Positions 1-8,927 of a stretch of DNA of 64,000 bases are shown here, piece by piece. The translations under genes and the position numbers were made by a program. Position 1 is the first letter of the stretch, and each line of letters starts with the position of its first letter. The stretch is from Methanobacterium sp. ERen5 (GTDB taxonomy: Archaea > Methanobacteriota > Methanobacteria > Methanobacteriales > Methanobacteriaceae), in assembly GCA_024167805.1 (NCBI GenBank), contig CP099988.1:1248001-1312000 (forward strand). The letters run 5' to 3'. The notes beneath the pieces are model-generated. The model was not told where the DNA came from. It did no database searches and saw only the letters and a list, made by a program, of their open reading frames with translations.

Positions 1-1086
1 TTCTGTCTGGTTTACTGTTCTTCCTTCGACAAGTCCTTGGTTAACCAGTAATGCCACTAAAGGTGCCATTCCGTGGTATCTTAATCCTCCAGCATGTACT
101 GATGGTGGGACAAAGTCGTGGCCCAATGTGTACATCTTCATGAGGGGAGTTAATCCTGCAGTGTCACCGTAGTCGTATTTGTACTCGCCCTGTGTTAATG
201 TTGGACAGGATGCAGGTTCTGCAGCTAGGAACTGGCAGTCCAAGTCTCCGGAGATTTTATCCTTCATGAATGGGAACGCGGCTCCACCAAAGTTACTTCC
301 TCCTCCAACACATCCAACCAAGATATCAGGTGTTTCATCAATTTTTGCGAACTGTTTTTGAGCTTCAAGACCAATCACCGTCTGATGGAGTAAAACATGG
401 TTTAGAACACTGCCCAAAGTATAAAATGCACTATCATCGTTAAAGGCATCTTCCATAGCTTCTGAAATTGCTATTCCAAGGGATCCTGGATGGTTTGGAT
501 CTTCTGCTAGAACTTTTCTTCCGAATTCTGTTCTGTTACTTGGGGAAGGGAGTACTTCACCGTCGTATAAGTGCATTACAGTTTTACGGTATGGTTTTTG
601 TTTGAATGAAACGTTTACCATGTAAACAGTACAATCCAATCCTAACAAGGAACATGCCAGGGACAATGCTGATCCCCATTGTCCTGCACCAGTTTCAGTG
701 GTTAATCTTTCAGCACCTGCTTTTTTAGCGTAGTATGCTTGGGCAATTGCAGTATTGAGTTTGTGACTGCCCACTGGAGACTGATCTTCACGTTTGTAGT
801 AAATTTTTGCAGGAGTATCTAAGTACTTTTCGAGCCCTGTGGCTCTGAATAGGGCAGAAGGTCTTCCAATCTGTTTGTAAACCTTTCTAACTTCTTTTGG
901 AATGTCTATCCATCTTTTTGTGGACATTTCCTGTTCAAGAACATATTTAGAAAATAATTTAGGCAAATTTTCAATTTGATGGCCTTCCTCTGTTTGTGTT
1001 GATGGAGGAAGTTCCACTGGAAGATCTGCAGCGATATTATACCATTTTTTCGGTGTTTCCTTTTCTGAAAGAGTTATTTTATACAT
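1..1086 (-). CDS. trpB2: Tryptophan synthase beta chain 2 (TrpB2-type), 3' end outside the window
   Basis: This pyridoxal-phosphate enzyme condenses indole with serine to make tryptophan, or salvages indole. The reading frame runs open from the ATG at 1086 to the window edge, giving about 362 residues without a stop, so the C-terminus is missing. The PLP-lysine segment reads [11 protein letters not shown] and is followed by [11 protein letters not shown] and the phosphate-binding loop [11 protein letters not shown]. The N-terminal extension ([10 protein letters not shown], later [13 protein letters not shown]) is typical of the TrpB2 branch and unlike the TrpA-partnered TrpB1. A GGTGG ribosome site lies just upstream of the ATG. 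No trpA or other trp gene is adjacent, which fits the separately regulated TrpB2 of Methanobacteriales. Two TGTACA boxes lie upstream at 1220-1235. Confidence 0.93.
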   Translation of the reverse strand, partial: MYKITLSEKETPKKWYNIAADLPVELPPSTQTEEGHQIENLPKLFSKYVLEQEMSTKRWIDIPKEVRKVYKQIGRPSALFRATGLEKYLDTPAKIYYKREDQSPVGSHKLNTAIAQAYYAKKAGAERLTTETGAGQWGSALSLACSLLGLDCTVYMVNVSFKQKPYRKTVMHLYDGEVLPSPSNRTEFGRKVLAEDPNHPGSLGIAISEAMEDAFNDDSAFYTLGSVLNHVLLHQTVIGLEAQKQFAKIDETPDILVGCVGGGSNFGGAAFPFMKDKISGDLDCQFLAAEPASCPTLTQGEYKYDYGDTAGLTPLMKMYTLGHDFVPPSVHAGGLRYHGMAPLVALLVNQGLVEGRTVNQTE

Positions 1087-1219
1087 TTAACCACCTATTA
1101 TATTTTTTTTGAATTTAAAGACGTAAATCATGAATTGATCAATATTAGATTTTTCTAATAGAATTTTCGCCTGAAATCAGTTGAATAATTTATATTCAAT
1201 GACTTATTTAAATCTTTGT

Positions 1220-1235
1220 TGTACATATCTGTACA
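1220..1235. promoter_or_regulatory. Paired TRP boxes (TGTACA) in the trpB2 promoter region
   Basis: Two perfect TGTACA hexamers start at 1220 and 1230, exactly 10 bp apart and so on the same face of the helix. TGTACA is the site recognised by the Methanothermobacter repressor TrpY, which is known to control trpB2. On the minus strand, a TATA-like element (1187-1196) lies downstream of the boxes in the direction of trpB2. On the plus strand, a second TATA element (about 1267-1278) serves the divergent DUF1786 gene. Binding by TrpY is inferred; trpY itself is not in the window. Confidence 0.75.
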
Positions 1236-1299
1236 TAGTTATTTGATAATTCAAATTTTTTGATAATTTAATATATGATCTGTAACAAAGTATAGGAGC

Positions 1300-2319
1300 A
1301 TGAAGATATTGGCAGTGGATATAGGTGTAGGCACCCAGGATATTATGTTGTATGACTCAGAAGATACAATGGAAAATTCTTTTAAAATGGTAATGCCCTC
1401 TCCAACCAGGATAATTGCAGAGAAAATTAGAAACCATCACAACGATATTTTTATTAAGGGAAGTACCATGGGCGGAGGTCCAATCAACAAGGCCATAAAA
1501 CATCATTTGGATCGCGGTTACAAAGTAGTAATGACAGAAAGCGCAGCAAAAACTGTTAGGGACGATCTAGATCGGGTGAAACAATTTGGAATAACCATAA
1601 TACCTGACAATGAGAAACATCCTGAACTGGGGTCTGTTGAACTGAAAGACATCGATCTAGATTCAATAGAAGAAGCATTCTCCAAGTTTGATGTGGAAAT
1701 GGACTTTGATGAGTTGGGGATTGCTGTCCAGGATCATGGATACATGGCTGGAATGGGAGATAGAAACTTCAGATTCATGAAGATCAAAGAAAAACTGAAT
1801 GTTCCAAGAAGGCCTGAAGAATTTTCTTACCATGGTGATGTTCCAGAATATTTCTCACGAATGAATGCGGTAGTAAAATCTCTTAATGGTTATAAACCAA
1901 TCATGATGGACTCTAAATTTGCATCAGTGTGTGGTGCTACTTGTGATGATTATGTGAAAGATCTTGAAAGTTACATCGTCATGGATATTGGTAATGGCCA
2001 TACACTGGCAGCTGCCTGTGAAGAAGGAAAAATAATCGGTGTTTTTGAACACCACACAAGGGCACTTACACCAGACAAGCTGAAAAGTTTGGTGTTAAAA
2101 CTTGAAAAAGGTACCATCACACATGAAGAAGTTCATGATGATGGTGGTCATGGAGCATGGGTTACAGGCCCCATGAGCAAGTGTGAGTGCATTGTTGCTA
2201 CAGGACCATTGAGAGAGTTGTTGAAACAAACTGATTTAAAGGTTCACAATGCAGCCCCTGCAGGGGATGTAATGATGACGGGTCCTGTGGGTCTTATTAA
2301 ATCCATCATTAGGAAATAA
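1300..2319 (+). CDS. DUF1786 family protein (archaeal, actin-like fold predicted)
   Basis: Archaeal protein of 339 residues in the DUF1786 family, which older annotation links loosely to pyruvate-formate-lyase activation without experimental support. The N-terminus AVDIGVGTQDI (about residues 5-15) and a second glycine-rich segment VMDIGNGHTLAA (about 227-238) resemble the two phosphate loops of ASKHA (actin/Hsp70/sugar kinase) folds, so nucleotide binding is plausible. There is no radical-SAM CxxxCxxC motif, so it is not itself a radical-SAM activase. AGGAG ends 2 nt before the ATG, and a TATA-like element at about 1267-1278 would give a very short leader. It heads a run of three co-oriented genes with short gaps. 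Function unknown. Confidence 0.85.
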   Translation: MKILAVDIGVGTQDIMLYDSEDTMENSFKMVMPSPTRIIAEKIRNHHNDIFIKGSTMGGGPINKAIKHHLDRGYKVVMTESAAKTVRDDLDRVKQFGITIIPDNEKHPELGSVELKDIDLDSIEEAFSKFDVEMDFDELGIAVQDHGYMAGMGDRNFRFMKIKEKLNVPRRPEEFSYHGDVPEYFSRMNAVVKSLNGYKPIMMDSKFASVCGATCDDYVKDLESYIVMDIGNGHTLAAACEEGKIIGVFEHHTRALTPDKLKSLVLKLEKGTITHEEVHDDGGHGAWVTGPMSKCECIVATGPLRELLKQTDLKVHNAAPAGDVMMTGPVGLIKSIIRK

Positions 2320-2353
2320 GTATACAGCTAAAGATAAAAATATAGGTTTAAAC

Positions 2354-3004
2354 ATGATACTTGACCCTCATATACACAGCACATATTCAAGCGATTCTAC
2401 AGCTTCTCCTAGGGATATTATTAAAAGGGCGAAAAAAATTGGATTAGATGCCATTGCAGTGGCAGATCACAACACCATCAAAGGATCCCTCGTTGCAATT
2501 GAGGAAGCCAAAGATTTTGAAGACTTTGTTGTAGTCCCTGCAGTTGAAATAAGTTCAAGCAAGGGGCATATTGTAGCCCTTGGAATTAAAGAAGATGTTG
2601 AGAAAGGTTTGTCTCCAGAGGATACAGTTGAAAAAATCCGTTCATTGGGCGGTATTGCAATAGCAGCACATCCATTCGTGAGTTACAGAGATGGATTATG
2701 CGATAATGTTAAAGAGCTGGATATCGATGCAATTGAAACCTTGAATTCACGTTACATATTTGGATATTCCAATTGGAAGGCAAAAAATCTTGCTGAACGT
2801 CGAAACCTTCCAGAGATAGGTTCGAGCGATGCTCATTTCATAGGTGCAATAGGTAGTTGTGTAACAGAATTTGAAGCTGATTTTTCATATAATTCCATTA
2901 TTGAAGCGATATTATCCGGGAAAACCAGTGTGTATGGAGACAGAACACCATTGCCTCTTATTTTAAAAGAAGTGATAAACAAGAAGATCAAAAAAATTGG
3001 ATGA
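2354..3004 (+). CDS. PHP-domain metal-dependent phosphoesterase
   Basis: A 216-residue protein with the full PHP metal-binding set: DPHIHSTYSSDS at the N-terminus, VADHNTIKG (about 38-46), AVEISSSKGHIVALG (about 65-79), an AHPF motif (about 104-107) and SSDAHFIG near residue 158. PHP proteins of this stand-alone size are usually nucleoside or nucleotide phosphoesterases similar to histidinol phosphatase or the YciV family. The substrate cannot be read from the sequence. It starts 34 bp after the DUF1786 gene and ends 58 bp before the DUF63 gene, so co-transcription is likely. Confidence 0.9.
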   Translation: MILDPHIHSTYSSDSTASPRDIIKRAKKIGLDAIAVADHNTIKGSLVAIEEAKDFEDFVVVPAVEISSSKGHIVALGIKEDVEKGLSPEDTVEKIRSLGGIAIAAHPFVSYRDGLCDNVKELDIDAIETLNSRYIFGYSNWKAKNLAERRNLPEIGSSDAHFIGAIGSCVTEFEADFSYNSIIEAILSGKTSVYGDRTPLPLILKEVINKKIKKIG

Positions 3005-3062
3005 ACTGTGATTATTAACAGTTTATACAAAATTTTATAGCATTAAGATCCATATTAGAACC

Positions 3063-3860
3063 ATGATACCTCAAATCATGCAGTATATCAGGGAAAACTT
3101 CATATATTTACATCCTGGTTACACTACACTTAACACCGTTGTTTTTGGATTAATCCTTGGTATTTCAATTCTTTTGATCATAAAGATGTTTAAGTATATG
3201 GAGAAGGATCCAGCTGATCTGATAATACCACTCACACCCTTCATACTCTTTGGTTCAGGGGCCCGTGCCCTTGTTGATAACAACATTTATCCACTCACCT
3301 ACCTTCTTGTAACACCCGGAATATACCTATTAACAGGTTTTATAGCTATAGTAACTGTGTTATCTGCTTTTTTCATCGAGAAAAAAACTCAGATTGATTA
3401 CAGGTACATAATTTTTGGCGTAGGGGCAGTGATATGCATACCCAACATAATCTTTTTGGGGCCGATTAACGTTGTTGCCGTGCTACAAGTCCTGGGTATC
3501 TGGGCTTTAATATCTTCGATATTTGTGTTGCTTCGAAACAAATGGTCCTTACTCAGCAACAAAATCAACTTAACAGTTTTAATGGCCCACCTTTTCGATG
3601 CATCTTCAACCTATGTGGCTGTGGACTTTTACGGGTACAGTGAACAGCATGTGCTTCCAAGTGCATTAACTGGACTGGTAGGAACTGCCGCTGTGATGTT
3701 TCCATTAAAAATAGCCGTGATACTGGCAGCGTTATATGTTATAGATAGTTATATTGAAGACAGAACAATTGCAAACATGTTAAAGTTGGCAATATTTATT
3801 TTAGGATTTGCCCCAGGTTTGAGAAATTTCTTGAGTCTGATAATGGGAACTGCATTATAA
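3063..3860 (+). CDS. DUF63 family integral membrane protein
   Basis: A 265-residue archaeal membrane protein with about seven hydrophobic segments. The N-terminal signature HPGYTTLNT (about residues 18-26) and the internal HLFDASSTYVAVDFYGYSEQH region with conserved His, Asp and Glu are typical of DUF63 proteins of methanogens and haloarchaea. Polar and acidic residues within membrane segments suggest a transporter or membrane enzyme, but no function is established. It is the third gene of the run that starts with the DUF1786 protein. Confidence 0.88.
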   Translation: MIPQIMQYIRENFIYLHPGYTTLNTVVFGLILGISILLIIKMFKYMEKDPADLIIPLTPFILFGSGARALVDNNIYPLTYLLVTPGIYLLTGFIAIVTVLSAFFIEKKTQIDYRYIIFGVGAVICIPNIIFLGPINVVAVLQVLGIWALISSIFVLLRNKWSLLSNKINLTVLMAHLFDASSTYVAVDFYGYSEQHVLPSALTGLVGTAAVMFPLKIAVILAALYVIDSYIEDRTIANMLKLAIFILGFAPGLRNFLSLIMGTAL

Positions 3861-3937
3861 TAATTATTCAACAACAACTTTTTTTATAGTTTAAGATAAA
3901 CTATTAATAATAAATGTCAACCAAAAGAGGTCTTTCA

Positions 3938-5455
3938 ATGTACATAGAAACAGTCAAACAGACTATGAATCTTCCAGATACCGTTAAAATTCTGGACACT
4001 ACCCTAAGGGATGGGGAACAAACACCTGGAGTAGCCCTAACTGTAGATGAAAAAATAAGAATAGCTAAAAAGTTAGATAAATTGGGTGTTAACACCATGG
4101 AAGTTGGGTTTCCAGCTGCTTCAAAGGGCGAAATTAGAGCTACAAAAGAAATTTTAAAACTGGAACTTGACTCACGAGTTTGTGGTTTGGCAAGACCTTT
4201 ACGTGTTGATTTGGATGCTGCAATAGACTGTGGTGTGGATTATATTCACACGTTTATAGGGACTTCTCCATTACATCGAGAGTACAAGTTAAAAATGGAC
4301 AGGGAAGAAATTTTAAATAAGTCCATAGCGGGCGTTGAATACATAAAGGATCATGGAATCACTGCTGAATTTTCAGCAGAAGATGCTACACGTACTGAAT
4401 TTGATTATCTTAAGGAAGTGTATCTCGCTGTTGAGGATGCTGGTGCAGATTTCATAAACGTACCAGATACGGTTGGAGTAATGATCCCTTCTTCAATGAA
4501 CTATTTAATTGCTGAACTGATGAAAATACTGAAAACTCCCATCAGTGTGCATTGTCATGATGATTTTGGCTTGGCTGTAGCAAATTCCCTGAGTGCGGTA
4601 GAAGCAGGTGCAAGTCAGGTGCATTCAACCATAAATGGATTAGGGGAACGGGCAGGAAACGCTTCTTTAGAAGAGGTTGTAATGGCTTTAACATCCCAAT
4701 ATCATCTTAAAACATCCATAGACACAAGACTACTGGTTGATACTTCTGAATTCGTATCAAGGATCACTGGTATAAAAATGCCTCCAAACAAGGCAATAAT
4801 TGGCGAGAATGCATTTGCACACGAAGCAGGGATCCATGTCCATGGAGTCCTTCAAAATGCAGAAACATACGAACCAATCACACCAGAAATGGTTGGCCAC
4901 ACCAGAAGAATTGTTCTTGGAAAACACACTGGTGCAAATGCTATAAAGGCCAAACTAGATGAGTATGGCATTGAACTCAATGAAGATCAGTTCACAAGGG
5001 TTTTTGATCAGGTTAAAAGGCTTGGGGACAAGGGTAAATGCGTAACAGATGCTGATCTAAAGGCTATGTCCGAGACTGTGCTCGGAAAGGCCCACAAAGA
5101 AATTGTCAAACTCGAAGGATTCTCTGTAATGACTGGTGATAATGTAATGCCAACTGCCACAGTAAAGCTTGACATCAACGGTAAAGTTAAAACAGCTGCA
5201 AAAACAGGAGTAGGTCCAGTAGACGCCGCTATAAATGCAATACAAAGCTTAGTGGGCGAGACCGCAGATATTGAACTCAAAGAATATAATATTGAAGCAA
5301 TAACTGGTGGAACTAATGCTCTGGCAGAAGTATTTGTTATTATGGGTGATAAGAAGGGCAACAAGGCAACTGGAAGATCAACAACAGATGATGTGGTCAT
5401 GGCAAGTGTTGAGGCAGTTTTAGATTCAATTAACAAGATACTTATTGAACGTTAA
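3938..5455 (+). CDS. leuA: 2-isopropylmalate synthase-type enzyme (LeuA/CimA family)
   Basis: Acetyl-CoA-dependent alpha-keto acid synthase of the DRE-TIM metallolyase family. It has the catalytic barrel motif [14 protein letters not shown], the metal site [15 protein letters not shown], the [11 protein letters not shown] helix and the [11 protein letters not shown] motif. It also carries the C-terminal allosteric domain (from about residue 370). That domain argues for LeuA (leucine pathway) or CimA (citramalate, isoleucine pathway) over the shorter homocitrate synthase AksA. I favour LeuA but cannot exclude CimA. I chose the ATG at 3938 because GAGGT sits 6 nt upstream; an in-frame ATG at 3914 has no ribosome site. 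This gives 505 residues. No other branched-chain amino acid gene is adjacent. Confidence 0.88.
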   Translation: MYIETVKQTMNLPDTVKILDTTLRDGEQTPGVALTVDEKIRIAKKLDKLGVNTMEVGFPAASKGEIRATKEILKLELDSRVCGLARPLRVDLDAAIDCGVDYIHTFIGTSPLHREYKLKMDREEILNKSIAGVEYIKDHGITAEFSAEDATRTEFDYLKEVYLAVEDAGADFINVPDTVGVMIPSSMNYLIAELMKILKTPISVHCHDDFGLAVANSLSAVEAGASQVHSTINGLGERAGNASLEEVVMALTSQYHLKTSIDTRLLVDTSEFVSRITGIKMPPNKAIIGENAFAHEAGIHVHGVLQNAETYEPITPEMVGHTRRIVLGKHTGANAIKAKLDEYGIELNEDQFTRVFDQVKRLGDKGKCVTDADLKAMSETVLGKAHKEIVKLEGFSVMTGDNVMPTATVKLDINGKVKTAAKTGVGPVDAAINAIQSLVGETADIELKEYNIEAITGGTNALAEVFVIMGDKKGNKATGRSTTDDVVMASVEAVLDSINKILIER

Positions 5456-5456
5456 A

Positions 5457-5475
5457 CTAACTAGTTTTTAGTTAG
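5457..5475 (+). terminator. Short hairpin between leuA and the first receiver-PAS gene
   Basis: A perfect 7-bp inverted repeat (CTAACTA / TAGTTAG) with a 5-nt loop lies right after the leuA stop codon. No long T-run follows, so a weak terminator or an RNA-stability hairpin is as likely as true termination. Confidence 0.3.
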
Positions 5476-5492
5476 CTATTTAGGGGGATATA

Positions 5493-6236
5493 ATGGGGCC
5501 TAATATACTGGTGGTAGAGGATGAAAGGATAACAGCAGAAGATATAAAGAGTGGTCTAGAGTGTTCAGGGTATAATGTAATTGATATGGTTGCATCAGGA
5601 AAGGAAGCCATTGAAAGCGCAGGAAAATTTCAGCCGGACCTTGTTTTAATGGATATTAAATTAAAGGGTAAAATGGATGGGATTGAAGCTGCGGGGCAGA
5701 TAAAATTAAAATATGATATTCCTGTCATATATTTAACAGCATATTCTGATGAATGTACTCTTACTCGAGCTAAAGCATCAGAACATTCTGGATTCTTCAT
5801 GAAAGATGAGACTGGTCTAATAAAAAAGCCATTTGAAGAAAGTGAATTACATTCGGCAATAGATACCACTCTTTACAGACATAAAATGGAAAAAAATCAT
5901 GACCATTTAGTGTCTGCAATGCTTAAACATTACAATGAGGCTGTAATCGCAACAAATTCTGATGGTCTAGTTAAACTCATGAATTCTTTAGCTGAAAGTC
6001 TAACTGGGTGTAAACTGGATAATGTGGTGGGTAAGAAAGTTAGTACTGTTTTTGAACCCCTTAAAACCTTCGAATCATTTGATCTAATACAAATGAAGGA
6101 ACATTTACAACAAAATGAACATGTCCTTGTATCTAATGGGCAGGAAATAAAAGTTAAATGTGATTTAAATTCTATCACTGATGATGATGGCCAAATTAAT
6201 GGTTTTATCCTAATATTCAAACAAAAAAACCACTAA
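5493..6236 (+). CDS. Response regulator: receiver domain plus PAS domain
   Basis: A 247-residue two-domain signalling protein. The N-terminal receiver (about residues 1-130) has the acidic pocket VVEDER, the phospho-acceptor in LVLMDIKLKG (Asp at about 53), the conserved Thr in YLTAYSD and the Lys in LIKKPFEES. A PAS-type domain follows (about 135-245; NEAVIATNSDGLVKLMN). There is no DNA-binding or kinase domain, a layout common in Methanobacteriales, where it probably relays signals to separate PAS histidine kinases. GGGGG precedes the ATG by about 5 nt. A second protein of the same design follows in the same reading frame after a single stop codon. Confidence 0.92.
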   Translation: MGPNILVVEDERITAEDIKSGLECSGYNVIDMVASGKEAIESAGKFQPDLVLMDIKLKGKMDGIEAAGQIKLKYDIPVIYLTAYSDECTLTRAKASEHSGFFMKDETGLIKKPFEESELHSAIDTTLYRHKMEKNHDHLVSAMLKHYNEAVIATNSDGLVKLMNSLAESLTGCKLDNVVGKKVSTVFEPLKTFESFDLIQMKEHLQQNEHVLVSNGQEIKVKCDLNSITDDDGQINGFILIFKQKNH

Positions 6237-6251
6237 ATACTGGAGGTATCA

Positions 6252-7016
6252 TACAAGGCACCCGTAGATATTCTGGTTGTTGAAGATGAAGGGATTACGG
6301 CAAAGGACATAAAAAATAGTCTTGAAAAGGAGAATTACAATGTATTAGCCATTGTTACCAATGGGGAAGATGCCATAAAATTCAGCGAAGAAAACAAGCC
6401 AGATCTAGTGATAATGGATATCAAACTTGAAGGAAAATTGGACGGAGTGGATGCTGCCCAGATCATTGAATCCAAGTTGGGTATTCCAATAATTTACCTA
6501 ACCTCCTATTCAGATAAAAATACAATGGAACGGGTTAAATCTACACATCCATCTGCTTTTATAGTTAAGGAACCCTTTGAATTTCTTCACAAGCCCTTTG
6601 AAGAGAATGAGCTCTACACAGCCATAGATATAATTTTGTACCAAAACAAAGGTGTGCCTGAAAGTTACAATCTTAAGGGTCATTATAAATTACTGGAATC
6701 TGTTCTCAAATCTGTTAGTGAAGGTGCGATTGCAACTGATCTCAAGGGAAGAATCATTTTTATGAATCCTGTTGCAGAGAATTTTGCAGAAATATCTAAT
6801 GAAAGCTTCATTGGAACTTCTGTGGGAAAATTGATACCAGATATAGATTTAAACGATATCATTGGAAGGTTCAATTCAACAGAAGTAATTGAAGAGAATT
6901 TTTCGATAAAATCTAAAGGCAACGATTATATACCAATTGAATGTACTTTTAATCCCATAGTTAACGAATCAGATAGATTGGACGGAGTTATGATCATGTT
7001 TAGGCAGATGATTTAA
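6252..7016 (+). CDS. Second receiver-PAS response regulator, start codon not recognisable
   Basis: A tandem relative of the preceding gene. The receiver shows VDILVVEDEGIT, the phospho-acceptor in LVIMDIKLEGKLDG, YLTSYSD and FLHKPFEEN, followed by a PAS domain (SEGAIATDLKGRIIFMN). The conserved frame is open back to the stop of the previous gene at 6234-6236, with a strong GGAGG site at 6242-6246. However, no in-frame ATG, GTG or TTG lies before the first conserved residues, and the first in-frame ATG (6408) would delete the phospho-acceptor region. The start given is only the codon at a sensible distance from GGAGG. A sequence error, an unusual start or stop-codon readthrough from the first protein are all possible. 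Confidence 0.78.
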   Translation, partial: YKAPVDILVVEDEGITAKDIKNSLEKENYNVLAIVTNGEDAIKFSEENKPDLVIMDIKLEGKLDGVDAAQIIESKLGIPIIYLTSYSDKNTMERVKSTHPSAFIVKEPFEFLHKPFEENELYTAIDIILYQNKGVPESYNLKGHYKLLESVLKSVSEGAIATDLKGRIIFMNPVAENFAEISNESFIGTSVGKLIPDIDLNDIIGRFNSTEVIEENFSIKSKGNDYIPIECTFNPIVNESDRLDGVMIMFRQMI

Positions 7017-7273
7017 GATGAACATCAATTAAATTTATCTGTACCGATTTATGAGACAATTTTTTTATAAAAAAATAAAGTATTATATGCCATCTATTCT
7101 TATTTTAATCCATATTAATCCAGTTAAACATGGATGAATTGCGTAATATGATATTATCCCTAATTAGGCTACTTATTCATTTATTGATCTGTTAAAAAAG
7201 GTCTTATGAACATAAAATATATATAATATTAAATATATCTAAACAATCAGGGTATTATTTGGAGGTTAAAGCG

Positions 7274-7567
7274 ATGCCAGAGGAAAATATTGTATACATT
7301 GGAAATAAACCAGTAATGAATTACGTTTTAGCAGTGGTAACACAAATGAATGGCGGACATTCTGAGGTTGTTCTTAAAGCTAGAGGTAGAGCAATCAGCA
7401 GAGCTGTTGATGTTGCTGAGATAGTTAGAAACAGATTTATTACTGATGCACAAGTGGAATCTATAGACATAAGCACAGAGGAAATTATGAACAACGAAGG
7501 CACTAATACTAATGTTTCTGCTATAGAAATTCAGCTTTCAAGGGATGATACTTCCACTGAAGCCTAA
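7274..7567 (+). CDS. albA: DNA/RNA-binding chromatin protein Alba
   Basis: A 97-residue Alba protein, a small dimeric chromatin and RNA-binding protein of archaea. It shows the N-terminal [13 protein letters not shown] segment with the conserved Lys that contacts DNA, followed by [24 protein letters not shown], the core of the fold. The ATG at 7274 is preceded by GGAGGT at 7261-7266 with a 7-nt gap, so I prefer it to the in-frame TTG at 7259. It is transcribed alone. The AT-rich 240-bp stretch upstream contains several TATA-like sequences, including one around 7220-7240. Confidence 0.95.
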   Translation: MPEENIVYIGNKPVMNYVLAVVTQMNGGHSEVVLKARGRAISRAVDVAEIVRNRFITDAQVESIDISTEEIMNNEGTNTNVSAIEIQLSRDDTSTEA

Positions 7568-7644
7568 TAAAAAACTAGTTTTATATCTGTTATTTTTATA
7601 AATTTTGTATATTTTTTTAAAAAAATAATTAATTAGGGAAAAAT

Positions 7645-8880
7645 TTATTCTTTCCCATTTCTTCTTTTTCTAAGTGTCCTTACTGCTAATAATCCTCCAA
7701 CTATGACTACAACTATGGCTATAATGTAGTAGAGGTAGTTAGAAACAGGTCCAGTTTTTCTTGAGAAGTCTAATGCGTACATGTTTCCGTTGTTATCACC
7801 TACAAATATATCGTCACCATACACTATTGGTGAAGTTAATGGTGAGTTAAATAGGTAATAACCTGGGGTATTGCTCCATTCTTCTTTTCCGCTGTATTTG
7901 TTTAGAATGTAGACTGTTCCAGATTCTGAAGTTACTACAATATTGTCTCCCATAAGAGCAGGGGTTGTTTTAACGTTCCCGGTATTGACAGACCATTTAA
8001 GTTTTCCATCACGCATATCAAGGGCTGTTATATTCCCGTTATCTGAACCTATGAAGAGGGCATTATCGTTTGGATCTAGAAGTGCAGATGATTTCACCGA
8101 ATCATTAAGGTTGTAATTCCATAAAATTGAACCATCTGCAGTGTTTAGTGCGTAAAAGTTTCCATTATCTGTTCCCATATACAAAGTTGTGTTGTTAATG
8201 GCAGGAGATGATCTTACGGCACTACCTGTATCATATGCCCATGTTTGTGTTCCGTTGGCTATACCTAAAGCATATATTTTTCCATCATCAGATCCAAAGT
8301 ATATACTATCATTATAAACTGTAGGGGAAGATCTAACAGCGTTTCCTGTTTGGAATTCCCATTTTTTGGTACTGTCGTTGGTATTTAGGGCGTATAATCT
8401 CTGATCATCTGATCCGAAATAGATTATTCCATTATCTATGGCAGGGGTTGTTTCTATTGCATTCCCTGTTTTATATTTCCACACATCATCTCCAGTTTTC
8501 TTATTCAAAGCATAGAGATAGCTGTCTCCAGATCCGAAGTATACATTGTCTCCAACTACTATTGGGGCGTTTGTTATGTTTCCTCCTGCCTTGTAATCCC
8601 AGACTTTTGTACCGTCTTCAAGGTTAAGGGCAGAGAATAGGCCACTGCTTGATCCGAAATAGATCAATTTATCAGCTATTGCTGCTGATGTTAAACTTCC
8701 AGAAGTTTGGAATAACCATGTGTCTGGATTGAAATCAGAAGCTTCGTCCATGTATGCAGTATGATTCAAATTTTCTTGAAACATTGGCCAGTCTGTTGCC
8801 GAAGCAGTAGAAACTGTCATTGGACCTATGAAAATGCTGAGCATCATAATTCCAATCAATATATTCTTTTTTCCAATCAT
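7645..8880 (-). CDS. Secreted, membrane-anchored PQQ-like beta-propeller protein
   Basis: A 411-residue surface protein. An N-terminal signal peptide (about residues 1-28) is followed by eight repeats of the pattern FGSxxGxxYALNxxxGxxxWxxxTG, consistent with an eight-bladed BamB/PQQ-like propeller. At the C-terminus there is one membrane helix (about 381-402) and a basic tail RTLRKRRNGKE. It faces outwards and probably binds a protein or cell-wall component; no catalytic site is visible. AGGTGAT precedes the ATG. It lies 47 bp downstream of the ABC permease on the same strand and is probably the last gene of the PadR-ABC operon. Confidence 0.87.
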   Translation of the reverse strand: MIGKKNILIGIMMLSIFIGPMTVSTASATDWPMFQENLNHTAYMDEASDFNPDTWLFQTSGSLTSAAIADKLIYFGSSSGLFSALNLEDGTKVWDYKAGGNITNAPIVVGDNVYFGSGDSYLYALNKKTGDDVWKYKTGNAIETTPAIDNGIIYFGSDDQRLYALNTNDSTKKWEFQTGNAVRSSPTVYNDSIYFGSDDGKIYALGIANGTQTWAYDTGSAVRSSPAINNTTLYMGTDNGNFYALNTADGSILWNYNLNDSVKSSALLDPNDNALFIGSDNGNITALDMRDGKLKWSVNTGNVKTTPALMGDNIVVTSESGTVYILNKYSGKEEWSNTPGYYLFNSPLTSPIVYGDDIFVGDNNGNMYALDFSRKTGPVSNYLYYIIAIVVVIVGGLLAVRTLRKRRNGKE

Positions 8881-8927
8881 TTTATCACCTAATTATTTAG
8901 ATTTAGTCATTAGAATCCATGACTCAA

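Noticed and set aside
5008..5436. 142-residue minus-strand ORF inside leuA
   Set aside because: Ser/Ala-rich antisense shadow of a clearly coding gene.
6408..7016. Start of the second receiver-PAS gene at the ATG at 6408
   Set aside because: This would remove the first half of the receiver domain, which is clearly in frame upstream.
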